This document shows positions 42,075 to 51,784 of a DNA stretch of 64,000 bases, piece after piece. Position 1 is the stretch's first letter. Every line of letters begins with the position of its first letter. The notes beneath the pieces are model-generated. The model did not search any database, was not told the origin of the DNA, and was given only the letters and a program-made list of their open reading frames with translations. The stretch covers positions 62,001-126,000 of the forward strand of contig NZ_FPAB01000012.1 of NCBI RefSeq assembly GCF_900116145.1, in the 5' to 3' direction. The stretch is from Streptomyces harbinensis (lineage in GTDB: Bacteria; Actinomycetota; Actinomycetes; Streptomycetales; Streptomycetaceae). The translations under genes and the position numbers were made by a program.

Positions 42075-43286
42075 ATGGTGCGCAAGCGGCCAGGTGGCAG
42101 ACGTGCTTCCGGCGGGGTCGCGGCACTTCTCGGTGTGGTGCTGCTGGCGGTGTCGGCGTGCAGCGGCAGCAGTGCCGCGGACGACAAGGGCGGCGACGAG
42201 GGCAAGGGCAGCGGTGACGGCAACGTCATAGCCCTGTCCATATCCCCCGAGGACGGCGCCACCGACGTGCCCACCACGGGCGAGATCGCGGTGTCCGTCG
42301 AGCACGGCACGCTCACCGGGGTCACCGTCACCGACCCGGAGGGCGAAGAGGTCGAGGGCGATCTGAAGGACGACAACTCCGGCTGGCAGGCGAAGGACCA
42401 CCTCGCCAACGACACCGCCTACGAGGTGACCGCCACCGCCGAGGACGCGGACGGGCAGACCGCCTCCGAGTCGGCCACCTTCACCACGGTCGCCGCCGGT
42501 ACCACCTTCTCCACCTCCTGGACCGTCAAGGACGGCTCCGAGTACGGCGTCGGCATGATCTTCTCGGTCACCTTCGACACCCCGATCGCGAACACCGCCG
42601 CGGTCGCCGACGCGATCCGGATCACCACCGAGCCGGCCGTCGAGGTCAAGCCGCACTGGTTCGGCAACCACCGGGTCGACTTCCGCCCCGAGGAGTACTG
42701 GGAGCCGGGTACCGAGGTCGGCGTGCAGCTGAGGCTGCGCGGCGTCGAGGGCGCGGACGGTGTGTTCGGCACCGCCAGCCAGGACGTGAACTTCACCATC
42801 GGCCGCAGCCAGATCAGCCTCGTCGACGACGACAAGCTGACCATGGAGGTCGTGCGCGACGGTGAGACGCTGAAGACCATCGACGTCACCACCGGCGCCC
42901 CGGGCATGGAGACCTGGAACGGCAAGATGGTGATCTCCGAGAAGTACGAGGAGATCCGGATGGACGGCGCCACGGTCGGCTACGACGGCGACTACGACAT
43001 CCCGGACGTCCCGCACGCCATGCGGCTCAGCCAGTCCGGCACCTTCATCCACGGCAACTACTGGGGCGGCAACATCTTCGGCAACGGCCGCGCCAGCCAC
43101 GGCTGCATCGGCCTGAAGGACGTCCAGGGCCGCGGCGACTCCGGTACCGACGGCGCCTGGTTCTACGACAACTCGCTGGTCGGCGACGTGGTCGAGGTCG
43201 TCAACTCCAACGACGACATCATCGCCCCGGACAACGGCCTCAGCGGCTGGAACATGAACTGGAGCGAGTGGGGCGCGGGCCAGTAA
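42075..43286 (+). CDS. L,D-transpeptidase lipoprotein with Ig-like domains
   Basis: 403 residues. A lipoprotein signal (VVLLAVSACSG, Cys ~27) is followed by an acidic linker, two Ig-like domains (~60-240; ISPEDGATDVPTTGEIAVSV) and a YkuD catalytic domain with HGNYWGGNIFGNGRASHGCIG, where the Cys of SHGC is the nucleophile. It forms 3->3 cross-links in peptidoglycan, as mycobacterial LdtB-type enzymes do. ATG 42075 is used because GAGGGAG lies 9 nt upstream; GTG 42057 and 42069 are in frame. A perfect hairpin ends the unit. The 271 bp between it and divergent glgX contain TTGACA (41930-41935), a possible -35 without a good -10. Confidence 0.93.
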   Translation: MVRKRPGGRRASGGVAALLGVVLLAVSACSGSSAADDKGGDEGKGSGDGNVIALSISPEDGATDVPTTGEIAVSVEHGTLTGVTVTDPEGEEVEGDLKDDNSGWQAKDHLANDTAYEVTATAEDADGQTASESATFTTVAAGTTFSTSWTVKDGSEYGVGMIFSVTFDTPIANTAAVADAIRITTEPAVEVKPHWFGNHRVDFRPEEYWEPGTEVGVQLRLRGVEGADGVFGTASQDVNFTIGRSQISLVDDDKLTMEVVRDGETLKTIDVTTGAPGMETWNGKMVISEKYEEIRMDGATVGYDGDYDIPDVPHAMRLSQSGTFIHGNYWGGNIFGNGRASHGCIGLKDVQGRGDSGTDGAWFYDNSLVGDVVEVVNSNDDIIAPDNGLSGWNMNWSEWGAGQ

Positions 43287-43301
43287 CCGCCTTCCCCGCC
43301 C

Positions 43302-43335
43302 GTGTGGGCCCCGGCCGGACGGCCGGGGCCCACAC
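43302..43335 (+). terminator. Perfect 15-bp hairpin after the L,D-transpeptidase gene
   Basis: GTGTGGGCCCCGGCC (43302-43316), loop GGAC, then the exact complement at 43321-43335. It lies 15 nt after the stop and before the enoyl-CoA hydratase start. Confidence 0.85.
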
Positions 43336-43363
43336 GCGTTCCGCTGCGCCTACTGTGGCGGGC

Positions 43364-44140
43364 ATGACTGTGGACACTGCGCATCTCGCTGTGACGGACG
43401 GCGTCGGCACCATCACCCTGGACCGGCCGCCGCTGAACGCCCTCGACTCCGCCCTCCAGGAACGGCTGCGGGAGCTGGCCGGGGAGATCACCGCGCGTCA
43501 GGACATCCGCGCCGTGGTGATCCGGGGCAGCGAACGGGCGTTCGCGGCCGGCGCCGACATCAAGGAGATGCGGGCCATGGACCACGCCGCGATGGTGGAG
43601 CGCGCCCGGGGACTCCAGGACGCCTTCACCGCCGTCGCCCGCATCCCCAAGCCGGTGGTGGCGGCCATCACCGGCTACGCGCTGGGCGGCGGCTGCGAAC
43701 TGGCGCTGTGCGCCGACGTCCGGTTCGCCGCCGAGGACGCGAAGCTCGGCCAGCCGGAGATCCTGCTCGGCCTGATCCCGGGCGCCGGCGGCACGCAGCG
43801 GCTCGCCCGGCTGATCGGCCCTTCCCGCGCCAAGGACCTGATCTTCACCGGCCGCCAGGTGACGGCCCCCGAGGCGCTGAGCCTGGGCCTGGTCGACCAG
43901 GTGCACCCGGCCGGCGAGGTGTTCGACCGGGCCCACGCCTGGGCCGCCCGGCTGGCCAAGGGCCCGGCGATCGCGCTGCGCGCCGCCAAGGAGGCGGTGG
44001 ATGGCGGCCTCGACGCCGGCATCGACGCCGGACTCGCCCTGGAACGCACCTGGTTCGCGAGCCTGTTCGCCACGGCGGACCGCGAGGAGGGCTTCCGCAG
44101 CTTCCTGGAGGACGGCCCCGGCAAGGCCCGCTTCCGCTGA
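43364..44140 (+). CDS. Enoyl-CoA hydratase/isomerase family protein
   Basis: 258 residues, normal crotonase length. Oxyanion-hole segments ERAFAAGADIKEM and ALGGGCELALCADVRFAAEDAKLGQPEILLGLIPGAGGTQRL include the two catalytic Glu positions (CEL... and GQPE) found in true hydratases. It adds water to trans-2-enoyl-CoA in beta-oxidation. ATG 43364 follows the hairpin closely with no clear Shine-Dalgarno, so a short or absent leader is possible. A hairpin follows the gene, so it appears monocistronic. Confidence 0.93.
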   Translation: MTVDTAHLAVTDGVGTITLDRPPLNALDSALQERLRELAGEITARQDIRAVVIRGSERAFAAGADIKEMRAMDHAAMVERARGLQDAFTAVARIPKPVVAAITGYALGGGCELALCADVRFAAEDAKLGQPEILLGLIPGAGGTQRLARLIGPSRAKDLIFTGRQVTAPEALSLGLVDQVHPAGEVFDRAHAWAARLAKGPAIALRAAKEAVDGGLDAGIDAGLALERTWFASLFATADREEGFRSFLEDGPGKARFR

Positions 44141-44154
44141 ACCGCCCCCGGCCG

Positions 44155-44187
44155 CCGGTGCCCTCCCCGCGCCCCGGAGGGCACCGG
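44155..44187 (+). terminator. 12-bp hairpin after the enoyl-CoA hydratase gene
   Basis: CCGGTGCCCTCC (44155-44166) with GGAGGGCACCGG (44176-44187), 9-nt loop. It is followed by three tandem copies of GCACCCC (44194-44214). The rest of the gap to 44430 shows nothing else. Confidence 0.75.
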
Positions 44188-44429
44188 GCCCCCGCACCCC
44201 GCACCCCGCACCCCGGCTCAGGGTGCCCGCCGGCACCGAAGCCACCGATCGCCGCCGCCCCACCCGTCACACCGGCCGCCGTACCCGCGTCGTCCCTGGT
44301 CACCGCGGCCGTACGGGGTTCACCTGCCCTCGGCATATGTGGGCCGCCACCGCTGGATCACTCACCCCACCAGGGACACTTACCCCGGAACCCCCCACGC
44401 GCCCGGCATATGCGCGTCATGATGGGCCC

Positions 44430-44903
44430 ATGGCAGCGACGGCGGACACCCCGATGCGGGACGTCATGGGCGTGAGCGGACCGGGCGGAGCGACGGTGGA
44501 CACAACCTCCGATCCATCGGCCGGCGAGGTACGGCTGCCCGCCCGCCCCGAATCCGCCGCCACCGTGCGGCGGCTGACCCGCGACCTGCTCCGCGATCAC
44601 TGGCTGCTGCCCAGGCAGCTCACCGAGGACGCGGTGCAACTGGCCGCCGAGCTGGCCGCCAACGCCGTCCAGCACGCCGGGGCCCACAGCTTCGGCCTGC
44701 TGGTACGCCGGCGGCGCGGCTGGATCCGGGTGGAGATCCGCGACCCCTCCCGCGCCCTGCCCTGCCTGCTGCCCCCCGGCCGCGAACTGGACCTGAACGG
44801 GCGCGGGCTGTTCCTGGTGGACGCCCTGGCCGACCGCTGGGGGGTGGACCTGCTGCCGCGCGGCAAATCCACCTGGTTCGAACTGCGCCTCAGCGGACGC
44901 TAG
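44430..44903 (+). CDS. RsbW-like ATP-binding protein (HATPase_c, anti-sigma type)
   Basis: 157 residues. After a ~30-residue flexible start, the N-box AVQLAAELAANAVQHAG and G-box NGRGLFLVDALADRWGVD define a small GHKL ATPase of the many Streptomyces RsbW-like kinases, which regulate sigma factors through anti-sigma antagonists or related signalling partners. No cognate sigma or antagonist gene lies beside it. The start could also be at a later Met (MRDVMGV). It converges with the small gene at 44923. Confidence 0.85.
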   Translation: MAATADTPMRDVMGVSGPGGATVDTTSDPSAGEVRLPARPESAATVRRLTRDLLRDHWLLPRQLTEDAVQLAAELAANAVQHAGAHSFGLLVRRRRGWIRVEIRDPSRALPCLLPPGRELDLNGRGLFLVDALADRWGVDLLPRGKSTWFELRLSGR

Positions 44904-44922
44904 GGACCCACCCGCACCGCCC

Positions 44923-45231
44923 CTACGCCACCACCCCCCGCCGCCGGGTGCCCGCCCGGCGGCGGCGGTCGTTGCACAACAGGCACTTCCCCCAGCCCGG
45001 CGGCAGCGGATCGTCCCGGTCCCCGTACAGCGGATCGACCGCGCCGCGCGGATGCTCCCGGCAGCCCGTCTCCCCCGGCCCGTCGCTCAGCGCCTGCGCC
45101 GCCACCAGCGCCCGCCGCAGCGCGTCGACCAGCACCTCGGCCTGCTCCCCGGCCGGGCTCTCCTGGTCGAAGGCGATGTCATAGGCGGTCCGCAGCGCCG
45201 CCTGCAGCTCCCGCACCTCGATTCGACTCAT
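44923..45231 (-). CDS. Small hypothetical protein with Cys-x-x-Cys motif
   Basis: 102 residues, family not recognised. The N-terminal half is an alpha-helical segment (IEVRELQAALRTAYDIAFDQ); the C-terminal part has GKCLLCNDRRRRAGTRRR and an earlier GCREHP, so a zinc site is possible, and the tail is strongly basic. The ATG at 45231 fits coding bias. It is divergent from the ABC exporter operon by ~145 bp and ends 19 bp from the RsbW-like gene. Confidence 0.6.
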   Translation of the reverse strand: MSRIEVRELQAALRTAYDIAFDQESPAGEQAEVLVDALRRALVAAQALSDGPGETGCREHPRGAVDPLYGDRDDPLPPGWGKCLLCNDRRRRAGTRRRGVVA

Positions 45232-45374
45232 GCCCGCCACGGTAGCCGCCGCCACTGACAGCACCGCCCCGGTCCCGGCGACGCACCCGGCGACCTGCGC
45301 CGCCACGCCTCCGCCCCGGGTCGTAGGACCAAAAACCAGGTGGGCAGTGTCAGTGGCGAAACGTAGGCTCAAGG

Positions 45375-47264
45375 GTGATGTCTGCCACCGACCCCGCCGC
45401 CGCCACGCCCGCACCGCCCGCCGCCGCCAAGCGATCCGTCGTCCGCTCCCTGCTGCGGCTGTGGCCCTATGTGCGGCCCGTGCGCGTACGGCTCTTCGGC
45501 GCCGCGGCCGTCGCCATCCTGGCGGCCTCGCTCGGGCTGACCATGCCGCTGATCCTCAAGTGGATCGTGGACGGCCCGGTCGCCGACGGGGACACCGCGG
45601 GGGTGTGGCTCGGCGGCATCGTCCTGCTGGTGGTGGGCCTGATCGAGGCCCTGCTGTTCGGGCTGCGGCGCTGGCTGGTGGCCCGGCCGCTGACCCGCGT
45701 CGAAGCCGCCCTGCGCTCGGATCTGTACCGGCACGTCCAGCGGCTGCCGGTCTCCTTCCACGACCGCTGGCCCACCGGCCAGCTGCTCTCCCGGGGCACC
45801 GGCGACCTCCAGCTGCTGCGCATGTGGCTGGCCTTCGGCCTCACCTTCCTCATCGTCAACAGCGCCACCATCGTCATCGGCTGCGTCATCCTGCTCGCCC
45901 AGCAATGGTCGCTCGGCCTCATCCTGATGGCCCCGGTGCCGGTGCTGATCATCCTGTGCATGGTCTTCGAGACCCGGTACTCGGTGGTGGCCCGCCGGGC
46001 CCAGGACCAGATGGGCGACCTGACGACCCTGGTGGAGGAGTCGATCCTCGGCATCCGGGTCATCAAGGGCTTCGGCCGGCACCGCAGCCAGGCGCGGGCC
46101 TTCCAGGCGCTGTCCCAGCGGCTGGTGGACACCGAGATCCGCAAGGCCAAGCTGCTGGCCTGGATCTGGACGTTCATCATGACGCTGCCCGAGCTGTTCA
46201 TGGGCGCCGTGCTGGTGGTCGGGGTGCTCCAGGTCGCGGACGGCGGGCTGACCGCCGGCACCCTGGTGGCGTTCATGGCCACCGCGATGGCCCTGCGCTG
46301 GCCGGTGGAGTCGATAGGCTTCCTGCTGGCCATGACCAACGACACGGCGGCGGCCACCGACCGGTTCTTCGAGGTCATGGACGTGCCCGTGCCGCCGGAC
46401 CGGGCCAGGGAGCCGGAGCCGGCCACCGCGGACGGCACCGGTACGGACGAGGGCATCCGCTTCGAGCGGGTGGTGTTCCGCTTCCCCGACGCCCCGCCGG
46501 ACGCGCCCGCCGTGCTCGACGGCATCGATCTGCACATCCGCCCCGGCGAGACCATGGCCCTGGTGGGCGGCACCGGCAGCGGCAAGACCGCGCTGACCGC
46601 GCTGGTCCCCCGGCTGCACGAGGTCACCTCCGGGCGGATCACCCTGGACGGCACCGACATCGCCACCCTCCCGGTGCACGAGGTCCGCGAACGGGTCGCG
46701 GTCGCCTTCGAGGAGCCCACCCTCTTCTCCGCCTCCGTCCGGGAGAACATCCTGATGGGCGCCCCGGACGGCGACGGGACGGACGGCGACGCCCAGGACG
46801 GCAGCGGGAGCCGGGACCGGGACGCCGAGCTGGCGCGGGCGCTGGGCATCAGCCAGGCCGACGGCTTCGTCGGCGCGCTGCCGCAGGGCGCGGCCACCGA
46901 GGTCGGCGAACAGGGCCTGAGCCTGTCCGGCGGCCAGCGCCAGCGCCTCGCGCTGGCCCGCGCCGTCGTCGGCAGACCCCGCTTCCTGGTGCTGGACGAC
47001 CCGCTCTCCGCGCTCGACGTGCACACCGAGGCCCGGGTGGAGGCGGCGCTGCGCGAGGTGCTGGCCACCACCACCGCGCTGGTGGTCGCGCACCGGCCCT
47101 CCACCGTCCAGCTCGCCGACCGGGTGGCCCTGCTGTCCGGCGGCCGGATCACCGCCGTGGGCACCCACACCGAGCTGCTGCGCGAGAACGCCGAATACCG
47201 CCTGCTGATGACCGGTACGGCCCAGCCGGGACCGTCCGAGCCCGAAGAGGTCACCGTCCCATGA
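45375..47264 (+). CDS. ABC exporter subunit (fused membrane and ATPase domains), degenerate site
   Basis: 629 residues: six membrane helices in ~40-330, then an ATPase domain with Walker A LVGGTGSGKTALTALV, signature LSLSGGQRQRLALARAV and Walker B RFLVLDDPLSALD. The residue after the Walker B Asp is Asp rather than the catalytic Glu, typical of the weaker site in heterodimeric exporters. Start GTG 45375 or ATG 45378; TAGGCT (45364-45369) just upstream resembles a -10, so a leaderless message is possible. It overlaps the next gene as ATGA and pairs with it. Confidence 0.9.
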   Translation: MMSATDPAAATPAPPAAAKRSVVRSLLRLWPYVRPVRVRLFGAAAVAILAASLGLTMPLILKWIVDGPVADGDTAGVWLGGIVLLVVGLIEALLFGLRRWLVARPLTRVEAALRSDLYRHVQRLPVSFHDRWPTGQLLSRGTGDLQLLRMWLAFGLTFLIVNSATIVIGCVILLAQQWSLGLILMAPVPVLIILCMVFETRYSVVARRAQDQMGDLTTLVEESILGIRVIKGFGRHRSQARAFQALSQRLVDTEIRKAKLLAWIWTFIMTLPELFMGAVLVVGVLQVADGGLTAGTLVAFMATAMALRWPVESIGFLLAMTNDTAAATDRFFEVMDVPVPPDRAREPEPATADGTGTDEGIRFERVVFRFPDAPPDAPAVLDGIDLHIRPGETMALVGGTGSGKTALTALVPRLHEVTSGRITLDGTDIATLPVHEVRERVAVAFEEPTLFSASVRENILMGAPDGDGTDGDAQDGSGSRDRDAELARALGISQADGFVGALPQGAATEVGEQGLSLSGGQRQRLALARAVVGRPRFLVLDDPLSALDVHTEARVEAALREVLATTTALVVAHRPSTVQLADRVALLSGGRITAVGTHTELLRENAEYRLLMTGTAQPGPSEPEEVTVP

Positions 47265-49123
47265 GCACCACCACCGCCACCACCGCCGAGGAGAGCGCCG
47301 GCGAAGCCCGGCCCGGCGAGCCGGCCGCGCCCGACCCGATCGCCCAGGACAAGCTGCCCGCCCCCAAGGGCGCCTCCCGCGAGCTGCTGTTCTCGCTGCT
47401 GCGCCCGCACCGCGCCCGGGTGGCCCTGGCCTCCCTGCTGCTGCTCGCCCAGCAAAGCGCGGTGCAGGGCACCCCGCTGCTCGTCGCCTACGCCATCGAC
47501 CGGGGCGTCCCGGCCGTGCGCGACGCCGGCAACTACGGCCCGCTGATCGCGGTGGCCGTGGCCTACGTGATCTGCTCGGTGGGCGGCGGCGCCCTCCAGC
47601 ACGTCTTCATCCGGGTGGTCGCCCGGATCAGCCAGCGCATCCTGCTGGAGATCCGCGACCGCATCTACCGGCACGCCCAGGCGCTCAGCCTGGACTTCCA
47701 CGACCGCTACACCTCGGGGCGGCTCATCTCCCGGGCCACCACCGATGTGCAGTCGCTGCGCGAACTCCTGGACGAGGGGCTCCAGGAGATGCTCATGGTG
47801 CTGGTCTCCGTGGTGTACATCGGGGCGCTGCTCTTCTATCTGGACCTGGGCCTGGGCGGGGCGGCGCTGGTGACGTTCGTGCCGCTGCTGTTCCTCGTGC
47901 AGAACTACCGGCGGCGCTCGGCCGAGCGGTTCAGCCGCCGGTCCACCGCGATCGCCAAGGTGATCGTCAAGTTCTCCGAGACGCTGAACGGCATCCGCCC
48001 GGTGAAGGCGTTCCGCCGCGAGGCCGCCAACGACGCCGGGTTCGAGACGCTGAACCGGCAGCACGAGCGGGTGAACGGCGACACCATCCTGGAGATGGCG
48101 CGCTTCGTGCTGCTGTCCCGGATGATCGCGGCCACCGGGGTGGCGGCGATCGTGATGTGGGGCGCGTACCGGGTGGCCTCCGGCGAGCTGGAGCTGGGCG
48201 CGCTGGCGGCGGGCGCGCTGTACATCCGGCGGCTGTACGACCCGATCGACCGGTTCGCGATGATCCTGAACAACTACCAGTCGGCGGTCGCCTCGCTCGA
48301 CAAGATCGCCGGGCTGCTGGCCCAGCGGCCCGATGTCCCCGAGCCGGAGCGGCCGGTGACGCCGGCGCCGAGGGCGGCCGGACAGCCGGGGCGCGAGGTG
48401 GTGTTCGACGGCGTGCGGTTCGCGTACCGCACCGGCGGCGAGGTGCTGCCCGCCTTCGACCTCACCTTGCCGGCCGGGCAGACGACGGCGCTGGTGGGGG
48501 CCACCGGGGCCGGGAAGTCGACGCTGGCGAAGCTGCTGGCGCGGTTCTACGACCCGACCGAGGGCCGGGTGCTGCTGGACGGCACGGACCTGCGCGATCT
48601 GACGCTGGCCGAACTGCGGCGCGGGGTGGTGATGGTGACCCAGGAGGCGTTCCTGTTCTCGGGCACCGTCGCGGAGAACATCGCGATCGGCAAGCCGGAC
48701 GCGGACCGGGAGGAGATCGAGCGGGCGGCGAAGGCGATCGGCGCGCACGACTTCATCACGGCGCTGCCGGACGGCTACGACACGGACGTGCGCAAGCGCG
48801 GCGGCCGGATCTCGGCCGGGCAGCGGCAGCTGGTGGCGTTCGCGCGGGTGCTGCTCGCGGATCCCTCGGTGGTGATCCTGGACGAGGCGACCTCGTCGCT
48901 GGACATCCCGGGCGAGAAGGCGGTGCAGGACGCGATGGAGACGGTGCTGCGCGGCCGGACGGCGATGGTGATCGCGCACCGCCTGTCCACGGTGGAGATC
49001 GCCGACCGGGTGCTGGTGATGGAGGGCGGTCGCATCGTGGAGGACGGCCCCCCGGCCGACCTGATCGCGGGCACCGGCCGCTTCGCGAACCTGCACCGCG
49101 CCTGGCGCGAGAGCCTGGCCTGA
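47261..49123 (+). CDS. ABC exporter subunit, partner with intact catalytic site
   Basis: 620 residues. Membrane domain ~60-340, ATPase with Walker A LVGATGAGKSTLAKLL, signature RISAGQRQLVAFARVL (variant SAGQ in place of SGGQ) and Walker B VVILDEATSSLD with the catalytic Glu. Together with the preceding gene it should form a heterodimeric multidrug/lipid-type exporter. A bidirectional hairpin follows the stop. Confidence 0.92.
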   Translation: MSTTTATTAEESAGEARPGEPAAPDPIAQDKLPAPKGASRELLFSLLRPHRARVALASLLLLAQQSAVQGTPLLVAYAIDRGVPAVRDAGNYGPLIAVAVAYVICSVGGGALQHVFIRVVARISQRILLEIRDRIYRHAQALSLDFHDRYTSGRLISRATTDVQSLRELLDEGLQEMLMVLVSVVYIGALLFYLDLGLGGAALVTFVPLLFLVQNYRRRSAERFSRRSTAIAKVIVKFSETLNGIRPVKAFRREAANDAGFETLNRQHERVNGDTILEMARFVLLSRMIAATGVAAIVMWGAYRVASGELELGALAAGALYIRRLYDPIDRFAMILNNYQSAVASLDKIAGLLAQRPDVPEPERPVTPAPRAAGQPGREVVFDGVRFAYRTGGEVLPAFDLTLPAGQTTALVGATGAGKSTLAKLLARFYDPTEGRVLLDGTDLRDLTLAELRRGVVMVTQEAFLFSGTVAENIAIGKPDADREEIERAAKAIGAHDFITALPDGYDTDVRKRGGRISAGQRQLVAFARVLLADPSVVILDEATSSLDIPGEKAVQDAMETVLRGRTAMVIAHRLSTVEIADRVLVMEGGRIVEDGPPADLIAGTGRFANLHRAWRESLA

Positions 49124-49170
49124 GGGGCCCTTGCCGGGCCGGACGGCGCGAGGCGGGCGGAACGGGGTCC

Positions 49171-49201
49171 GGGGCGGGCCACGCGGTGTGTGGCCCGCCC
49201 C
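49171..49201. terminator. Bidirectional hairpin between ABC exporter and glgP
   Basis: GGGGCGGGCCAC (49171-49182) pairs perfectly with GTGGCCCGCCCC (49190-49201), 7-nt loop, between two convergent stops at 49123 and 49219. Confidence 0.85.
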
Positions 49202-49218
49202 GCCCCGCCAGGGAAGGG

Positions 49219-51762
49219 CTACCGCAGGAGGATGCCCGCCTCCTCCGTGCCGTTGTCGCGGGGCAGCGCCGTCAGGCCGAGTTCCGGTCGGGTGGCCAGC
49301 AGGGGGTGGGACGGCAGGACGCGGACCGTGTAGCCGAACGGGCCGGGGTGCGGCAGCGGGATGTCGGCCGTGTACGTCCAGCGGCCCTCCAGGTCGGGGC
49401 CGCCGTCCGGCTTCAGCGGGATCGGTGCCCCGTCCACCAGGTGGTCGCTCTCGTCGACGCGGCCGGTGATCGCCTGCACCTCGACCTGTGCCGGTTCCAG
49501 GTCGCCGAGCCGGATCCTGGCCCGCAGCGGCAGCGCACCGCCCAGGACCGGGGGTTCCTCGCCGGTCTCGACGTGGTCCACCGCCACCTTGGGCCACTCG
49601 CCGCGCACCCGTTCCGCGTACGCCGCCAGCTCGCCGGCCGCCGCCGCGTCCATCGCCCGGTGGGCCCGCGCGGCGGGCGCGTACAGCCCGGTGACGTACT
49701 CCCGTACCATCCGGTCCGCCAGCACCTTCGGGCCGAGCCGGTCCAGGGTGGCCCGCACCATCTCCAGCCACCGGCCGCGCCCGCGCGCGTAGAAGCACGG
49801 GGCGACCCGCTCCTCGATCAGCCGGTACAGCGCCGCGGCCTCCGCCGCGTCCCGCCGCTCGGGGTCGCCGCCGGCGAGCCCGTCGGCGGTGGGGATCTCC
49901 CAGCCGAAGTCGGGCTCGCACCACTCGTCCCACCAGCCGTCGCGCACCGACAGGTTGAGGCCGCCGTTGAGCGCCGACTTCATGCCGGAGGTGCCGCACG
50001 CCTCCAGCGGGCGCAGCGGGTTGTTGAGCCAGACGTCGCAGCCCGCGTACAGGCCGCGGGCCATCGCCATGCCGTAGTCCGGCAGGTATACGATCCGGTG
50101 CCGGACCCGCGGGTCGTCGGAGAACCGCACCAGTTCCTGGATCAGCCGCTTCCCGCCCTCGTCCGCCGGGTGGGCCTTGCCGGCCACCACCAGCTGGATG
50201 GGGCGTTCGGGGTGCAGCAGCAGCGCCTTGAAGCGTTCGGGGTCGCGCAGCATCAGGGTGAGCCGCTTGTAGGAGGGGACGCGCCGGGCGAAGCCGAGGG
50301 TGAGGACGTCCGGGTCGAGGACGTCGTCGATCCAGCCCAGTTCGCCGTCGTCCGCGCCGCGCTGCCGCCAGGAGGCGCGCAGCCGGGCGCGTACCTCGTG
50401 CACCAGGTTCTCGCGCAGTCCGCGCCGCAGCTCCCACAGCTCGGTGTCGGTCAGCCGCCCCGGGTCGCCGGCGCGCAGCAGCGCGTCGGCGGTCCAGGTG
50501 GGGGCGTGCACGCCGTTGGTGACGGAGGTGATGGGTACCTCGTCCGGGTCGAAGCCGGGCCACAGGCCGGCGAACATCTCCCGGGCCACCGCGCCGTGCA
50601 GGGTGGAGACGCCGTTGGCGCGCTGGGCGGTGCGCAGGCCGAGTACGGCCATGTTGAACTGCGGCTGGTGCCCGGGCTCGGGCTCCTGCGGTTCGCGGCC
50701 GAGGGCGAGCAGGGCGGCGGGGTCGAGGGCGGCGAGTTCGCCGCCGGGGCCCAGGTGCTGGGCCACCAGTTCTTCGGGGAAGCGGTCGATGCCTGCCGGG
50801 ACGGGGGTGTGGGTGGTGAAGACGGTGCCGGCCCGCACCATGCGGGCGGCGGCGTCGAAGCCGATGCCGAGGGCGTCGAGTTCGCGGATGCGCTCGGCGC
50901 CGAGGAACCCGGCGTGGCCCTCGTTCATGTGGAAGACCTCGGGCTCGGGGTGGCCGGTGAGACGGCAGTAGGCGCGCAGGGCGCGCATGCCGCCGATGCC
51001 GAGCAGCATCTCCTGGAGCAGCCGGTGTTCGCTGCCGCCGCCGTAGAGCCGGTCGGTGACGTCGCGTTCGGCGGGGGCGTTGCCGTCGACGGCGGAGTCG
51101 AGCAGCAGCAGCGGCACCCGGCCGACGGCGGCCTGCCAGACCCGGGCGGCCAGGGTGCGTCCGCCGGGCAGCGCGAGGGTGACGCGGACGGGGCTGCCGT
51201 CGTGCTCGGTGAGTTCGGTGAGCGGCAGTTCGCGGGGGTCGAGCACGGGGTAGCTCTCGCGCTGCCGTCCCTCGGCGTCCAGGGTCTGGCGGAAGTAGCC
51301 GTGCCGGTAGAGCAGGCCGACGCCGATGAGCGGGGCGCCGAGGTCGCTGGCGGACTTGAGGTGGTCGCCGGCCAGGATGCCGAGCCCGCCGGAGTACTGG
51401 GGCAGGGCGGCGGTGATGCCGAACTCGGGTGAGAAGTAGGCGACGGCCCGGGGCAGTTCGCCTTCGGCGCGCTGGTACCAGCGGGGCTCGGTGAGATAGT
51501 CGCGCAGGTCGGCGGCGGCGACGTCGAGGCGGCGGACGAAGCCGCGGTCGGCGGCGAGCGCGGCGAGCCGGTCGGCGGTGACGGACGCCAGCATCCGTAC
51601 CGGGTCGGCGCCCGAGCGCCGCCAGCCGTCCGGGTCCACGGATCTCAGCAGGTCGCGGGTGTCGGGGTGCCAGGACCAGCGCAGGTTGAACGCCAGTTCC
51701 CGCAGCGGTCGCAGTGGCTCGGGGAGGACGGCGGTCACGGAGAAACGACGGATGGCCTTCAC
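49219..51762 (-). CDS. glgP: Alpha-glucan (glycogen/maltodextrin) phosphorylase
   Basis: 847 residues. The N-terminal DUF3417-type region (LRPLRELAFNLRWSWHPDTRDLLRSVDPDGW) and the body with EVFHMNEGHAGFLGAERI and EACGTSGMKSALNGGLNLSVRDGWW mark the actinobacterial GlgP group; the Lys of GMK is the expected PLP site. It releases glucose-1-phosphate from alpha-1,4-glucan ends. The start GTG 51762 has no clear Shine-Dalgarno. It works with glgX upstream and the GlgE pathway downstream in the window. Confidence 0.94.
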   Translation of the reverse strand: MKAIRRFSVTAVLPEPLRPLRELAFNLRWSWHPDTRDLLRSVDPDGWRRSGADPVRMLASVTADRLAALAADRGFVRRLDVAAADLRDYLTEPRWYQRAEGELPRAVAYFSPEFGITAALPQYSGGLGILAGDHLKSASDLGAPLIGVGLLYRHGYFRQTLDAEGRQRESYPVLDPRELPLTELTEHDGSPVRVTLALPGGRTLAARVWQAAVGRVPLLLLDSAVDGNAPAERDVTDRLYGGGSEHRLLQEMLLGIGGMRALRAYCRLTGHPEPEVFHMNEGHAGFLGAERIRELDALGIGFDAAARMVRAGTVFTTHTPVPAGIDRFPEELVAQHLGPGGELAALDPAALLALGREPQEPEPGHQPQFNMAVLGLRTAQRANGVSTLHGAVAREMFAGLWPGFDPDEVPITSVTNGVHAPTWTADALLRAGDPGRLTDTELWELRRGLRENLVHEVRARLRASWRQRGADDGELGWIDDVLDPDVLTLGFARRVPSYKRLTLMLRDPERFKALLLHPERPIQLVVAGKAHPADEGGKRLIQELVRFSDDPRVRHRIVYLPDYGMAMARGLYAGCDVWLNNPLRPLEACGTSGMKSALNGGLNLSVRDGWWDEWCEPDFGWEIPTADGLAGGDPERRDAAEAAALYRLIEERVAPCFYARGRGRWLEMVRATLDRLGPKVLADRMVREYVTGLYAPAARAHRAMDAAAAGELAAYAERVRGEWPKVAVDHVETGEEPPVLGGALPLRARIRLGDLEPAQVEVQAITGRVDESDHLVDGAPIPLKPDGGPDLEGRWTYTADIPLPHPGPFGYTVRVLPSHPLLATRPELGLTALPRDNGTEEAGILLR

Positions 51763-51784
51763 GGTCCGAAGGTATCCGGGCATC

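Noticed and set aside
45467..50563. 1698-codon open frame on the minus strand
   Set aside because: It runs antisense through the ABC exporter genes and out of frame through glgP; its composition (Arg/Gly/His-rich) is what high-GC codon bias produces in a shadow frame.
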